Below, one piece after another: positions 36,230 to 46,600 of a stretch of DNA of 64,000 bases. The position numbers and the translations under genes were made by a program. Under the pieces are notes generated by a model. That model did not search any database. It was not told the origin of the DNA and worked only from the letters and a program-made list of their open reading frames with translations. Origin of the DNA: Alnus glutinosa (Eukaryota; Streptophyta; Magnoliopsida; Fagales; Betulaceae); NCBI RefSeq assembly GCF_958979055.1, contig NC_084894.1, positions 6,755,501 to 6,819,500 on the forward strand, read 5' to 3'. Every line of letters begins with the position of its first letter. The first letter of the stretch is position 1.

Positions 36230-36730
36230 ATAAATATCAGTCTTTTACTTATATATTTGCCTAATGCCTAATGATAAATTTTAGATTTGCCTAATGCTAA
36301 TTTATTTATTATGTTTTGTTGTGAAGATGGCTGTACGAGAACTTGTTTTCGAGGTGCATTTTGGTGGTCATGTAGATAGGCGGCTTATGAATTCATATGT
36401 GGGGGGGGATGTTGATGTGTTCAAGGAAGTCGCTGCGGAGGATAAGATGTCATATTCAGTGGTTGAAAATATTGCTAAAACTTATTGATATAAATCAGGG
36501 GATTTATTGTACTACTTACTGCCGGGTAGTACTATTCGAAATGGTTTGACATTAATTACATCAAACCATGATGTAATTGAAATGGTTAAACTCCACCAAG
36601 GTCTGCCAATTGTGGAGTTGTACATTGTTTCATTTGATGAGCTAGCACCCGACAGTGAGTATGAATACGATGATGATGATGTTGATGATGGGGTGTATTC
36701 TAGGATCGAGAGAGATGATCCGTATTGGGA

Positions 36731-39700
36731 TGAGGTGTGAAGACCAAGAAAAATTAATAGGAATTTAGCGTTTAATAAATTGTATTTATTAAATGGTGAG
36801 ACTAATAATTATTTTAGGTGTTGATATTTATATTGCCAAAATAAAATGCCTAAGATAGAATAATAGGAATATAAATTGTAGTATCATAGTGGGTCCTAGT
36901 TGAGTGAGTAATTAATTATATTAACAAAGGTGTGGTTTAAATTATGTAGGGCCAAATGTTAATTTTTAAATGATAGAGTTTTTATAAAATGGGATTCTAT
37001 TGTAATTTATATAAATGGGGGAATTTAAAATAAGAAAATCCCACCCACTGCCACGTGTTGGCTTGTGGTTGGATGAGAGAAGATAATTCTCTCCCTCACT
37101 TTTCAGCCACACACTCACTCACGCCGCTCTCCTCTTCTTCCTTTCCTTTTTCCTTTTTTCTTTCTCTTTTCTTCTCCTTTCTTCTCCTTTCTCACGCACC
37201 CACCAGCCTCCCTCTTCCTTTCTTTCTTCTACCCATTTCTCCTACTTCTTCTGTGCACCAGCCCATGAGAGATTGTGAGGGAAAGAGAGACTGAGAGACC
37301 GAGAGCGAGCCGGGAGCCGAAACCCGCGACCCGTCGTGCAGTGCACAGAGCCGACGAATGGCGGTTCCAATGGCGACTCCGGCGAACCAAAGCCGAAATC
37401 CGACGATTTGATGGTGATTTCCGACGATCCCATGGCGAAACCCATAACCCGAGCGACTCGATCCACGAAGACCCGTTGAACCCGAGAGAGAGACCCGTGA
37501 CCCGAACGACCCAAAGACCCGATTCTCTATGGGCGTTTTCTGGCGGCTCAGTGAGGGATTTCCGGCAATTTTGGGATGATTTCCGGCATCTAGGCAGTGG
37601 ATCCTTCCTTCTTGATTTCCGGTAGATTTTCTGTAATTTCTTGTTAATTTGTAGTTGTTATTTTGTTGATTATGTGTTGATTAAAGAGTGAATTAGTTTT
37701 GATGGTTTTTAGATGTGCCCCTAGTTTGCAGTGTTTTGATTGTTAGGCTAGGTGATGGAATGTTTTGGAGAAGTATGGGCTGAATATAGGTTTGTGATTC
37801 TTGATAATTTTGGGTGGAACCCGTGAGGTGTAGGGCTCAAAAGTGTCCTGTTTTAGGGGTTTATTAAAGTTAGTTTGTGATTTTAGTTATGGATGGCTAT
37901 GATTATTCGATTGGCCGTTTGATATTGTATAGGATTATTAGTGATTTTTATTGAATGTTATGTTGATGGCTGAATAGGTGTGATTATTGTTTGTTGATGT
38001 GTTGGTTGATTTGATGATATTTCTTGAGCTTTGTTGATGGAACTTGGTGGTGAAAGGGGCTGATTTAAAGTGATTATGGATTGGTGTTCTTGAAGTTGGA
38101 TTTTTATGGGTGTTTTAAGTGGAACCCAAATCTGGTTTTGGGTTAGTAATTTGAGGATGTTGGTTAGTTATGTGGTGGTTTTAGGAGGAAAAATATATCA
38201 TTGCTATTATGTAAATAAATTGAGTTCAATGGTATATGGGGTTTTATTTTTATAAGACATATTTAGTGATTCCTCGTTGTGGTTGATTATAGGTAGTTTT
38301 AGTTGAGAGGATTTTAATTAGGTGTGTTTAATAAAAGAATGGATGTTATAAAATGCGATTATAAGTTAGTTCAATAAGAGTTATTAAATTAGTAAGTTAT
38401 ATAAGATTAAGGTCCTATAGTTTAAACTACCTATATGGTTAGTAGTTAATAAAGATTAAATACTTAGTATATTAGTAATTGTAAGTCTAAAGCCTAAGGT
38501 TAATATAAAAGGGGACATCAATTCTAGTAAGAATGTCAATGAGTTATAGATTACCCAAATAACCCTATGTTTGTAAAAATAAGCTAGTAAGCCTATAGAA
38601 GCACATAAATACACTATGGATCCATTATGTGACTAATTAGTAGCTAACTCACCTATCCCGGTACCCAAAGTATTTTGGTGTATCATTGGATTAGGTTTAA
38701 GCCTATTAAGTATGGTATGTATATATTTATATACATACATAAACATGTACATGGGTTCAATATACAATGTTTAATTTAGTAAATAAATAACAAGCCAATA
38801 ATAGATTAAGAATAATAATTGGATTTAATAATAATGGTAGGCGAATAAAATAATAAGCGTGTCTTAAAGATAATAAGTGGAATATGATACAAACCTATAA
38901 TTAATGTTAACCTAATAATAAATGACAAGTTATAAAAAGGATTAGGAGTAATAATGTGACACAACAAAAACAGATAAGCTAATGGAATAATAGATGTGTC
39001 TTTTAGTTAATAAATAAGATAAGACGCAAACCTGTAACGAACAACTAATCTAATAATAGCTTAAGGTGTTTAGCTAGCTTTAGAAGCGAGTGAGGTGACG
39101 TGTGAGTAAGTGGGTAGTTTCTGTGTCATAGAGTTTAGGTTCAATAGCATTGTCTAATGCTACCAATGTTTGCAGGATCATGTTCGGATTGGGGACTTTA
39201 ATTGGTTCTCCAATGTAGAGTCCAAGTGACTAGAGTCCAAGGAGTGTTCGAGTTGGAGTCCAATGCAGCCAAGGTGGGTATTCCACTCACTGAGAAAATA
39301 TATTTTTATATGTATTGGTTTGATAAAAATATATATATTGTTTATGAAACCGAACCAACCATATGATGAAATGTATGTTTTGAGATGATTTGATTAGTTT
39401 CGATTATGTTCAAATATTATCAATGATGTTTAAGAATTGATGCATGAGTGAAAGGTGTTAATTGATTTAAAGTGTTTGAGTATGTTTTGCGGTTGAGATT
39501 TAAATTATGCAAATTGTTTGAGAATATGTCATGTTGAAACTGTTCAGTTTTTTTGAAGAGAATATGATTTGAATGATTTCAAAGTGTTGGATAAAATGTT
39601 GGATTTGTTTAGTGTTAAGAGGACGTGATTTAACAACTGCATGATTTGAGCATGATACAGTAGTGAAATATATACTGGTCAAGCACGGAACATTGAGCAT

Positions 39701-41013
39701 GTAGTATAGAGCATACATCAACAGTAGTACAGCAGTAAAGGAACAGGATACACAGTAAAACAGCAGTTATCAGCATCGTGGGGGACCGAAGCCCCAGTAG
39801 ACCCAGTCATGCATATCATGTATAGCATTGTTTAATGAGTGATGTTTTTATGTTATGAGTAGATTTTACTAGACGTGTTGGTATGCATAAGTGTCTTAAA
39901 TGAAAAGCGCTTATGTATATTTCTATCGGATAGTCATGTGTTAATAGCATACATTGAACTTGAAAGTACATGGATACATGATTGCCCAGGCACTAGTAAT
40001 GGCATGTCTATGAGTAAGAAGGTTGACTGTTCTTGTTCTTCAGGAAAGACGTGTTAGCATGATTGAGTTTAACTCTAGTGCTCTCATGATCTACTGACGT
40101 TCAAGGCATGAAGCTGAAATACGATTAGGGATGGTGTTGCGAGTGTACCGTTGACGGATGTTGTCCTAGTATGGAAGAGTAAGATGCCATGTTCTTTGCT
40201 TAAGACTTATGTGTATACGTGATATCTGTGATGGAGTGATCGTGTGCACATATGTCCAAGCGACCGGTGAAAAGTATTATTATAGAGGAGTCTATATGTA
40301 GAATCTTCCAAGCGGTAGATTGGAACTTCTACATATGTTCACAGCTATATAGTATGTTTTAAATGTTTTCTAAATAGTCGGTGTTTGCTGCATTAGCTAT
40401 TGGTAAATTGTGGCTAATATAGTGCTCGCACGACTAAAAATAAATAGAGGTTGGTTTTTTGTGAAAACTCAGTTAGTCTTATACCACTGAGGTCTTAGTA
40501 TGAGGTATACTAAGGCGGTGAACTCATTATTTCACCTATGCGGATGTGGATACCACCACAACCGTGTAGATGATGTTTCTTTGGCTGCAGGTACTTCGGT
40601 ATGGTCGATGGGTCGGTAGCAGTGTGCTTGGGATATTATGACTGAAGCTCGCCGCGACAGTCGTAATTGTCGGACCACGGGTTGTCCACTATTTTATAGG
40701 TTTGGTATGGCTTGTGACGTTTGTGTCACTTATTCTTTGTTAAGCCATTATTGTTATAGTGTTAATAAGACTCAAACAGATAGATGTTAAATGGCTCTTT
40801 GTTGTAATTAATTTGTGATAGATGTATAAGTTGTAATTTTCGCTATTCAGATTTATGTTTTCCGCTGCATAGATAGATGTATGTTATACTCTGATTATCA
40901 GGTACATGTTATGGGGCATGTGCCATATGTTGGCTGAGCGACACGTAGTCGTGCCACTGCGATGACTCGTTTATGTTTGTAAAAAAAAAAAAAAAACGGG
41001 TCGTCATATGAGG
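36731..41013 (+). mobile_element. Solo LTR (Ty3/gypsy type, about 4.27 kb) in the PB1-like gene
   Basis: Element 36736-41008 is flanked by TGAGG on both sides (36731-36735, 41009-41013). It begins TGTGAAGACCAAG and ends CGGGTCGTCATA, with one changed base at each end relative to its sister at 19615-23862 (opposite strand here). TATA-like TTTATATAAATGGG is at about 37005-37018, a leader-like CG-rich zone follows at 37100-37620, and an A-tract lies ten bases before the end. It has no gag or pol. The open frame 37275-37625 is the Arg-rich leader zone and is not called as a gene. Fossil with a perfect target duplication. Confidence 0.9.
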
Positions 41014-41807
41014 TATATGAACCGGATCTTTTTGCTGAAAATAATGATATTCCTGAGATTTCCATGGGGGGTGGCATGGGAGCTGGTCAACATGTTAGTG
41101 GGGGGGCATGAGAGAGGGTGAAGATGTCCGGGGGGAGGGCAGTGTAGACAATGAGGATGGTGAGGAGGGTGAGGAAGGCGAGGAGAGTGAGGAGAGTGAA
41201 GATGGTGTTGAGGATGATGATGATGATGATGACGATGACGCCAACTCAGATATGGCGCGCAGTGATATTCTAATATCTCATCCCAATAGTGATAAGGAGG
41301 AAGAGGTAGCATCTTAGAGTAAGTATGTTACAAAGTCATCTGAGTTCCAGATGGCTGACTTGGGGCACCTAAAATTGATAGGCACAAGTTGATGATGATG
41401 GTCAAAGCTCCCTCTGTCAAACATCTGATCTCCAGCCTACAATTGACGCTGAACCGGTGAGTTTCAAAACACAGTTTGACCCACCATTTACATTGCAATT
41501 TACACTAATGTTGAAAACATGTGCACATTTTGCAGCCATCAATTCCCCATAATACCCCACCTACTACTGTTGCTTCATCTAGAGGTATAGGGGTCAGAGT
41601 AGAGGTAGGTAGGAGTATTGGTAGGGGTAAGGGTAGTGGTAGGGGTCAACCTACCCCACAAGGGATGCCATCTGCACGAACAAGAAGTTAGTATGAGTCA
41701 CAGAATCAGACTCGAACCAATATCATTGTGAGCACTCCTCTCTTATGTGTTGATTTCTAATTATTTCTTATTCAAAATACTGATTTTGTTTTGAAATAAA
41801 TTACAGC

Positions 41808-42566
41808 CTGAAGGTAATGTGAAAAAAGTAAGATGGTGTGGACCCCAAACGATCGGTCAGCCTTGGTCACAGCCTCATCCTCAAACAAATGTGATTGTAA
41901 GCACTCAAAAACATACATCTACATTTTTTTTTTAGATGCTTTCTGTAATATTGGCCTACACCAATTAATGCGTCTTTACAGTCACAAGGTACTGCCAATA
42001 CCGTAAGGTGGTATGGACCTCAACAACCAAGAAGTCAGTAACAACCTCAACCTCAGCCTGCTTTTATTTCAGTTTGTTACTGCATTTTAGATTATATAAA
42101 TCAGTATCCTAATTAATGGTTTAAATTATAGTCTCAAGGGAATGTTAATACAGTAAGACTATATGGACCTCCGCAGACAAGGAGCCAATATCAGTCACAG
42201 CCTCTGCGTCATACTAATGCTATTGTGAGCCTTCAAAATCCCCATGTTATGTGTTGGATTTTGATTTATTTTTTACTCATTGTGAGCACTAATTTCCTTT
42301 TGAATTTACGGTTCCAGGGTACTGTCAATACAGTACAACTGTATGGACCTCCTCAGACAACAGGACATTCACAGCCACCTGGCTCTTCACAGCCACATGG
42401 CTCTTCTCAAACATTAGGTTGTTCTCAGGCATCGGGTTCTTCTCAGCCGGTGGGGTCTTCATCAAGGCCGGTGACTAGAGCTAGAAATATTGTTCCAACA
42501 GTAGATAAAGCAATGGAAATGATTGAGGCTAAGAAGAACAAGAGAAAGAGGCCAGATTGGAAGTGA
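41808..42566 (+). repeat. Tandemly repeated exon-intron modules
   Basis: Four exon starts about 150-190 bases apart (41808, 41982, 42132, 42318) each follow an AG acceptor and open with [SP][QE]G-hydrophobic-N-x-V-[RQ]-x-[YC]-G-P-[PQ]-Q. The first and third end in ATT|GT(A/G)AGC; the second has lost a recognisable donor. Introns between them also resemble each other near the donor (GTAAGCACTCAAAA, GTGAGCCTTCAAAA). This is duplication of whole exon plus intron units, always in the same phase. Confidence 0.75.
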
Positions 42567-42689
42567 TTGAGCATCAATGTTGTTTCTTTTTAACTTATGT
42601 GGTGTTACATATGCAACTGTTAACTTATATGGAACAGTTTGTTGGGTTGCGGTGTGATTTATATGTTGTTGGATGACAGAACATGTTTT

Positions 42690-42960
42690 TTGTGTAAGTA
42701 TGTTTTAGATATGTTTTGCTGACAAACAGCTATTTTAGGGATTGTAAGTGGAATGGCTATGCAACAACTATTTTCGGGATTGTAAGTGGAATGGCTATGG
42801 TGTAATGTAAGTATGTTTTGGATATGTTTTGTTGACAAACAACTATTTTCGGGATTGCAAGTGGAATGGCTATGGTATAGTATAAGTATGTTTTGGATAT
42901 GTTTTGTTGACAAACCACTATTTTCGGGATTGCAAGTGGAATGGCTATGGTATTTGATGT
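42690..42960. repeat. Minisatellite, unit about 75 bp, 3-4 copies
   Basis: AAGTATGTTTTGGATATG, TTGTTGACAAACAACTATTT and GGGATTGCAAGTGGAATGGC recur in order at about 42696, 42809 and 42884. It lies just past the 3' end of the PB1-like gene. The open frames on both strands here come from the repeat. Confidence 0.85.
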
Positions 42961-43104
42961 CAACTATTTTTAGTATATGAATTGTTTGAGTTTGTGTTTG
43001 AATTGTAAATTTTATACATCCCTTACAAGTCCATATTTAAAATCACACTAAAATGTGCATAACTCCCAATTACAAGTGTGACCATCTTTAAAATCACACT
43101 AATG

Positions 43105-43350
43105 TCCACAACAAAATTACAAACATCAAATTCAACCACTTTTAGTTTAACATCAAGTAAGTACCTCTAGGTTGACCATAGCCACTAATGTCTACAACAG
43201 AATTACAAAACATCAAATTCAACCACTTTCAGTTTAACATCAAGTAAGTACCTCTAGGTTGACCATAAATGTCTACAACAAAATTACAAAACATCAAATT
43301 CAACCACTTTCAGTCTAACATCAAGTAAGTACCTCTAGGTTGACCATAGC
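43105..43350. repeat. Minisatellite of about 75-85 bp, 3 copies, over the 3' end of the GRF gene
   Basis: AAATTCAACCACTTT(C/T)AG and CATCAAGTAAGTACCTCTAG and GTTGACCATA recur three times. The unit contains the last codons of the minus-strand GRF gene (GQPRGTYL), so the gene's 3' end was amplified in tandem. Confidence 0.85.
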
Positions 43351-43816
43351 TACTAAGGTAAAAAACTAAAAGCAAAATGACTATTACTATCGATGCCCGA
43401 AACATCTTCCAATTAGATTGATGTAGCTCCAACTCCAGCCTAAGTCTAACATATTGATCATTACATTTTATTTCAATCAACTGCTCAAGTCTATCAATAT
43501 CTGCTTGGCGTCTATCCTCCATGCGTTTGAAATGTTCCATTACTTTCACCTCGTATGGCGACATCTCGATATTAACCCATGCGAAAAAAATCACAATCAC
43601 CATCTCTCTACAAGAAAAAAGGAAGGCAAAAAATGATTGAGCATACGACAAGCGAACAAAGTATAACACAATCTTAATTTCAGAAATTACCTTGTAGTTT
43701 TCACACCCATACCACTTCCTAGCGCTATTAGACATAGTCCAAGCGTACCTTACACGTGCAGGTACTCCACAATAACATAATCGACGTACAGTTGCCGCAT
43801 CAGTATTTGTCGACAT
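43310..43816 (-). pseudogene. Small GRF-type zinc-finger membrane protein gene, frameshifted
   Basis: Exon 1 (43691-43816) codes MSTNTDAATVRRLCYCGVPA and continues RYAWTMSNSARKWYGCENYK: the CYCG...SNSARKWYGC pattern is the GRF zinc finger, thought to bind single-stranded nucleic acid. A GT-AG intron follows. Exon 2 (43310-43607) codes a charged, probably coiled-coil stretch (EHFKRMEDRRQADIDRLEQL) and a C-terminal membrane segment (ASIVIVILLLVFYLSS). Spliced directly, exon 2 enters one frame and the conserved part is in another: a seven-T run at about 43584-43590 looks one base too long, since D-C-D-F-F would otherwise join the rest. Proteins of this plan are common small plant genes. It faces the PB1-like gene tail to tail, with two minisatellites between. 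Sequencing error in the T-run is possible, in which case the gene would be intact. Confidence 0.65.
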
Positions 43817-43916
43817 TTTGTACCTCATAACATCGAATCCAACCAACCAACCGACAAAAGTAAAAATCTCATTTTGTGCCTCATCCAACCAACCACATAA
43901 CATTTTGTACCGCATA

Positions 43917-44839
43917 ACTAATCATCCAACCAACCAAGCATGTCAAACAAGCAAGCATCTCATAACATAATTATTTTGATCTAATCATAAATATCTATCT
44001 TCAATGTTTTCAAAACAATGATCAAAGTGATTCCAAGAAACCTTATTCAAAGAAACCTTGATGAAAATGTGAAACATATGTGACAAAGATTTCCTTAACA
44101 TAATTCATGATGATTAGCTGTGGATTGTAATGCTCCAACAAAATTGACAATTGAGAATACATGTACTCACTGTCAAACCTGGAAATTAACCAGCAACAAT
44201 AAGACCCGATTTGTACAAATGGAACAAAAAACAAAATTAATTGAAATAGATTACCACCCATCAACAATAACGACCCGGAGCCTATGACAATCAATCCAAC
44301 AAGCAAAAATCAACCATAGATTACCGCCCATCAGCAACCATAAATTTCAATACCATAACAAGCCCGAAACATCTTCCAATTAATTCAAATGCAACCAGTC
44401 AACCATTCCTTAAAAATCAAAACTCAGCTCTCAAAAATGACATCCCTTAACAGACCATAAATGTGTTAAAAACCCTAAAAACAAAAACCACATTAATGTA
44501 TGAAAAAACTGGTATAAAGCCACAATAGGACAATGGCGGCAACTTACAACGGTGGCGTTGATGTCAATGCAGCTGGGTGTTGGGGAAATTTTGAGAGTGG
44601 AAAAATGGCCGAATGACTTCGGGTCCTCGACGCCAGAGTTGTTGATGGCTGGGCAGAAAAGATTTTGGGGTAGGCGACGCCGAAGTTTTTTTCATCTCCA
44701 ACAGTGCGACACGGAATCTCTCCCTGGCTTCCAACCGTGACCTGCGTGGAAGGTATACCCAATACTAGTAAAGTTGAAGTAAAGTAAAGAAGGGATGTCA
44801 GGCGATTTAAGTTTGGATTCAAACTCTGAGGACAGGGGC
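43917..44839. other. Upstream part of the GRF gene inside the MULE remnant
   Basis: No domain recognised. 43800-43915 has a tandem-like repetition of ACCAACCAA and CATTTTGTACC. 44540-44760 is GC-richer, as expected of a promoter or leader near a MULE end. Open frames here (44043-44306, 44544-44822) show no family features. Confidence 0.35.
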
Positions 44840-45007
44840 ATTTTCGGAGGTTTGAGTCCTAAAATATCACGTGTCGTGCATGTGATGTGTTTACCATCCA
44901 TTTTGACGGGAAGAGCTAACGGAGTGGCCATTTTGGGAGTCGTTGGCAGTTTAGGGGGCTATCCGCAAAACGGGTGGTAATTTGGAAGGCTAAACTGTAA
45001 TTTACCC

Positions 45008-45574
45008 ATAAAAATAATAATAATAATAATATAAACAGTTCATTAATTATCTCTCTCTCACAAAAAGTCAATTGCTAGGAACACAACAATTCAAAAATAA
45101 AATAGTCTATTATCACACCGGGAAACTCTAGAACTCGGGCATATAAAAACAAACCGTCATGTCAAGGAAGACATTTTACTTAAAAAAAAAAAGAAAAAAA
45201 AAAAGACACACATACACAAATCTTATTCTGTAAACAATCTTTCTCCAAAAAAGTACCAAAATCACTCATTGAAATGCTCTACAATCCTCCGACAGTCAAT
45301 GGATAGGAGGCCAAGACCGCCGCTAGGATCTCACATATTGACCCTCAGCCTACCAAATCTGCACCAAGAGTCAAGAGATAAGTCATAAACCACATGTTTC
45401 TTTCTCTGCTTCGGTTTTTTTTTTTTTTTTTTAGTACTATAGACTTACCTTGAAGGCAGCACCACACTAATTAAGAGAGAAGGCAAGATGTGTGGCTTTG
45501 GAACACTTTTTTCAATTTTTTATTTTATTTTTTCATCAAGAACGTGTGGATGTAGAACAACCACATATTCCTTT

Positions 45575-45612
<38 letters not shown>

Positions 45613-45892
45613 TGGTTTTATTTTTTAATTATGTGTTTGGTCATTGTGATGGTAATTTGGGCTTTACTTTATTTTTTCTTTTTTTCCTCTCTTATTTCGA
45701 GTTTCATTTTTGTCAAAAAAAAAAAAAAAAAAAAAAAAACTAAGTACTATTTATAAGACAAAATCAAAAACTTAAGTAGATCAATTGTGTTGTGCCTCTC
45801 AATGCAAGATAAGTCTGAAGAAATTCTCAACCATCAACAGGAAATTCTATAAATTTATTTTGAATAATAAAATTGTTTAACAAAAAAATATT
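45008..45892. other. Spacer right of the MULE terminus
   Basis: The putative 9-base target copy ATAAAAATA (45008-45016) has no partner to compare. The rest is A/T-rich with long T-runs (45419-45432, 45578-45612) and an A-run (45715-45739) that create low-complexity frames. No gene. Confidence 0.5.
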
Positions 45893-46439
45893 ATTATTAT
45901 TATTTGTCTTTTGTCTTTGCTTTTATAGGTTGACGGAATTAGATGATCTCAACATAAAGTGAAGTTGAAAAAGATCTTTGATAAATTAAATCAGGTTCTA
46001 TTCTTCTTTTATTTTAATTTTATATCATGGATAATGTTTAAATTTCTTTTATTTACAAATAATTTTTGTTATAAATGTTTGTTAGAAATACGCATTTGAA
46101 TATATAAAAAACTGTAAAAAATAGAAGAATAAACAAATTAATTGAAACTCAAAATAAATTATATAGATTTAATACTAGCAATATAATATTGAATTTCAAA
46201 AGCTATAAAAACATAATATAAAAATTAAAATAAATTATATTTATATTTATATAAAAAATGACTTATTTAAAATTATCACCTTAGGCTTCAAAATATACGG
46301 CTCTGCCTAATGCCCCTAACAACAAATTGTTTTGGTCCTTGACCCCTGCCCACAATAGTTTCTGGCTCCGTCCCTAAAAGGCCAAAAAAAAAAAAAAAAA
46401 AAAAAAATCACAGTAATTGCTCTTGTATTTCTCGTTTAA
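45893..46439. repeat. Direct repeat copy 2, with hAT-related ends
   Basis: Counterpart of 35591-36139. Small indels and substitutions separate the two copies, so the duplication is not brand new. This copy keeps a clearer hAT-like end (TTTCTGGCTCCGTCCCT at about 46358-46374). It is related by termini to the hAT fragment at 59786. Confidence 0.6.
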
Positions 46440-46600
46440 TAATGCAATTAATGCCATAATTTGCAGATTTTGAGAATAGGCTTCAGTTTCTTAACGAGGC
46501 TTTGGCTATTAATTGTTATATGGATGCAAGCGAAAGCAATTCTCCGGCTTTCTGAGTTGTGAAAAAGTGGTCAACATGTAGAAATAAAAAGAAAGTTATT
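46440..46600 (-). repeat. Relic of TNL-upstream sequence (copy 5) with W-box-like motif
   Basis: ATTTGCAGATTTTGAGAATA, GGCTTTGGCTATTAATTGTT, CGGCTTTCTGAGTTGTGAAA and GTGGTCAACATG match 24178-24262 and 31738-31840 in order. GGTCAA at 46569-46574 is the same W-box-like site. The receptor that should follow on its left is absent. Confidence 0.65.

Larger units (their letters stand above)
36326..42566 (+). pseudogene. PB1-like domain gene of a MULE, with tandem C-terminal exons
   Basis: From ATG 36326 (after an intron-like TTGTGAAG) the frame MAVRELVFEVHFGGHVDRR...YVGGDVDVFKEVAAEDKMSY matches the start of plant PB1-like domains found at the N terminus of MULE transposases. After an in-frame TGA (36486) it goes on with LLYYLLPGSTIRNGLTLITS and an acidic Asp/Glu tract to 36735. 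A solo LTR splits the acidic region. After it, DLFAENNDIPEISMGGG continues the frame, then an extra base in a G-run near 41105 shifts it into a long acidic tail ending 41317. The central transposase is missing. Downstream exons (about 41536-41727, 41808-41897, 41982-42070, 42132-42224, 42318-42566) are Gln/Pro/Ser-rich; three of them repeat the module NTVR-YGPPQ. Two contain stops at probable former Gln codons. The end, SSRPVTRARN...KKNKRKRPDWK, resembles MULE C termini. Not functional as read. Confidence 0.65.
36230..45007. mobile_element. Remnant of a Mutator-like element (MULE)
   Basis: Proposed unit: a plus-strand PB1-like gene, a minus-strand GRF zinc-finger gene and a right terminus at 44840-45007. 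On the minus strand the terminus starts GGGTAAATTACAGTTTAGCC and runs through CCACCCGTTTTGCGG and CAAAATGGCCACTCCGTTAG, wording typical of plant MULE inverted ends. The left terminus is not found: sequence passes at about 36229 straight from a TNL-upstream relic. The MULE transposase core and SWIM zinc finger are absent, so it is a deletion derivative or a rearranged copy. A solo LTR (36736-41008) lies inside. 35.6-36.2 kb and 45.9-46.5 kb form direct repeats around it. Confidence 0.55.

Noticed and set aside
37055-37625. Open frames in the CG-rich zone of the solo LTR
   Set aside because: The zone resembles an LTR leader and the frames are not shared by the sister LTRs at 19.6-23.9 kb and 53.5-58.8 kb.
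41004-41312. His/Pro-rich frame on the minus strand
   Set aside because: Shadow of the acidic Asp/Glu-rich reading on the plus strand, which fits the PB1-like gene.
43454-43636. Plus-strand 60-residue frame
   Set aside because: Antisense shadow of the GRF gene's second exon.
45492-45743. Phe-rich frame resembling a membrane protein
   Set aside because: Made by T- and A-runs; no conserved pattern.
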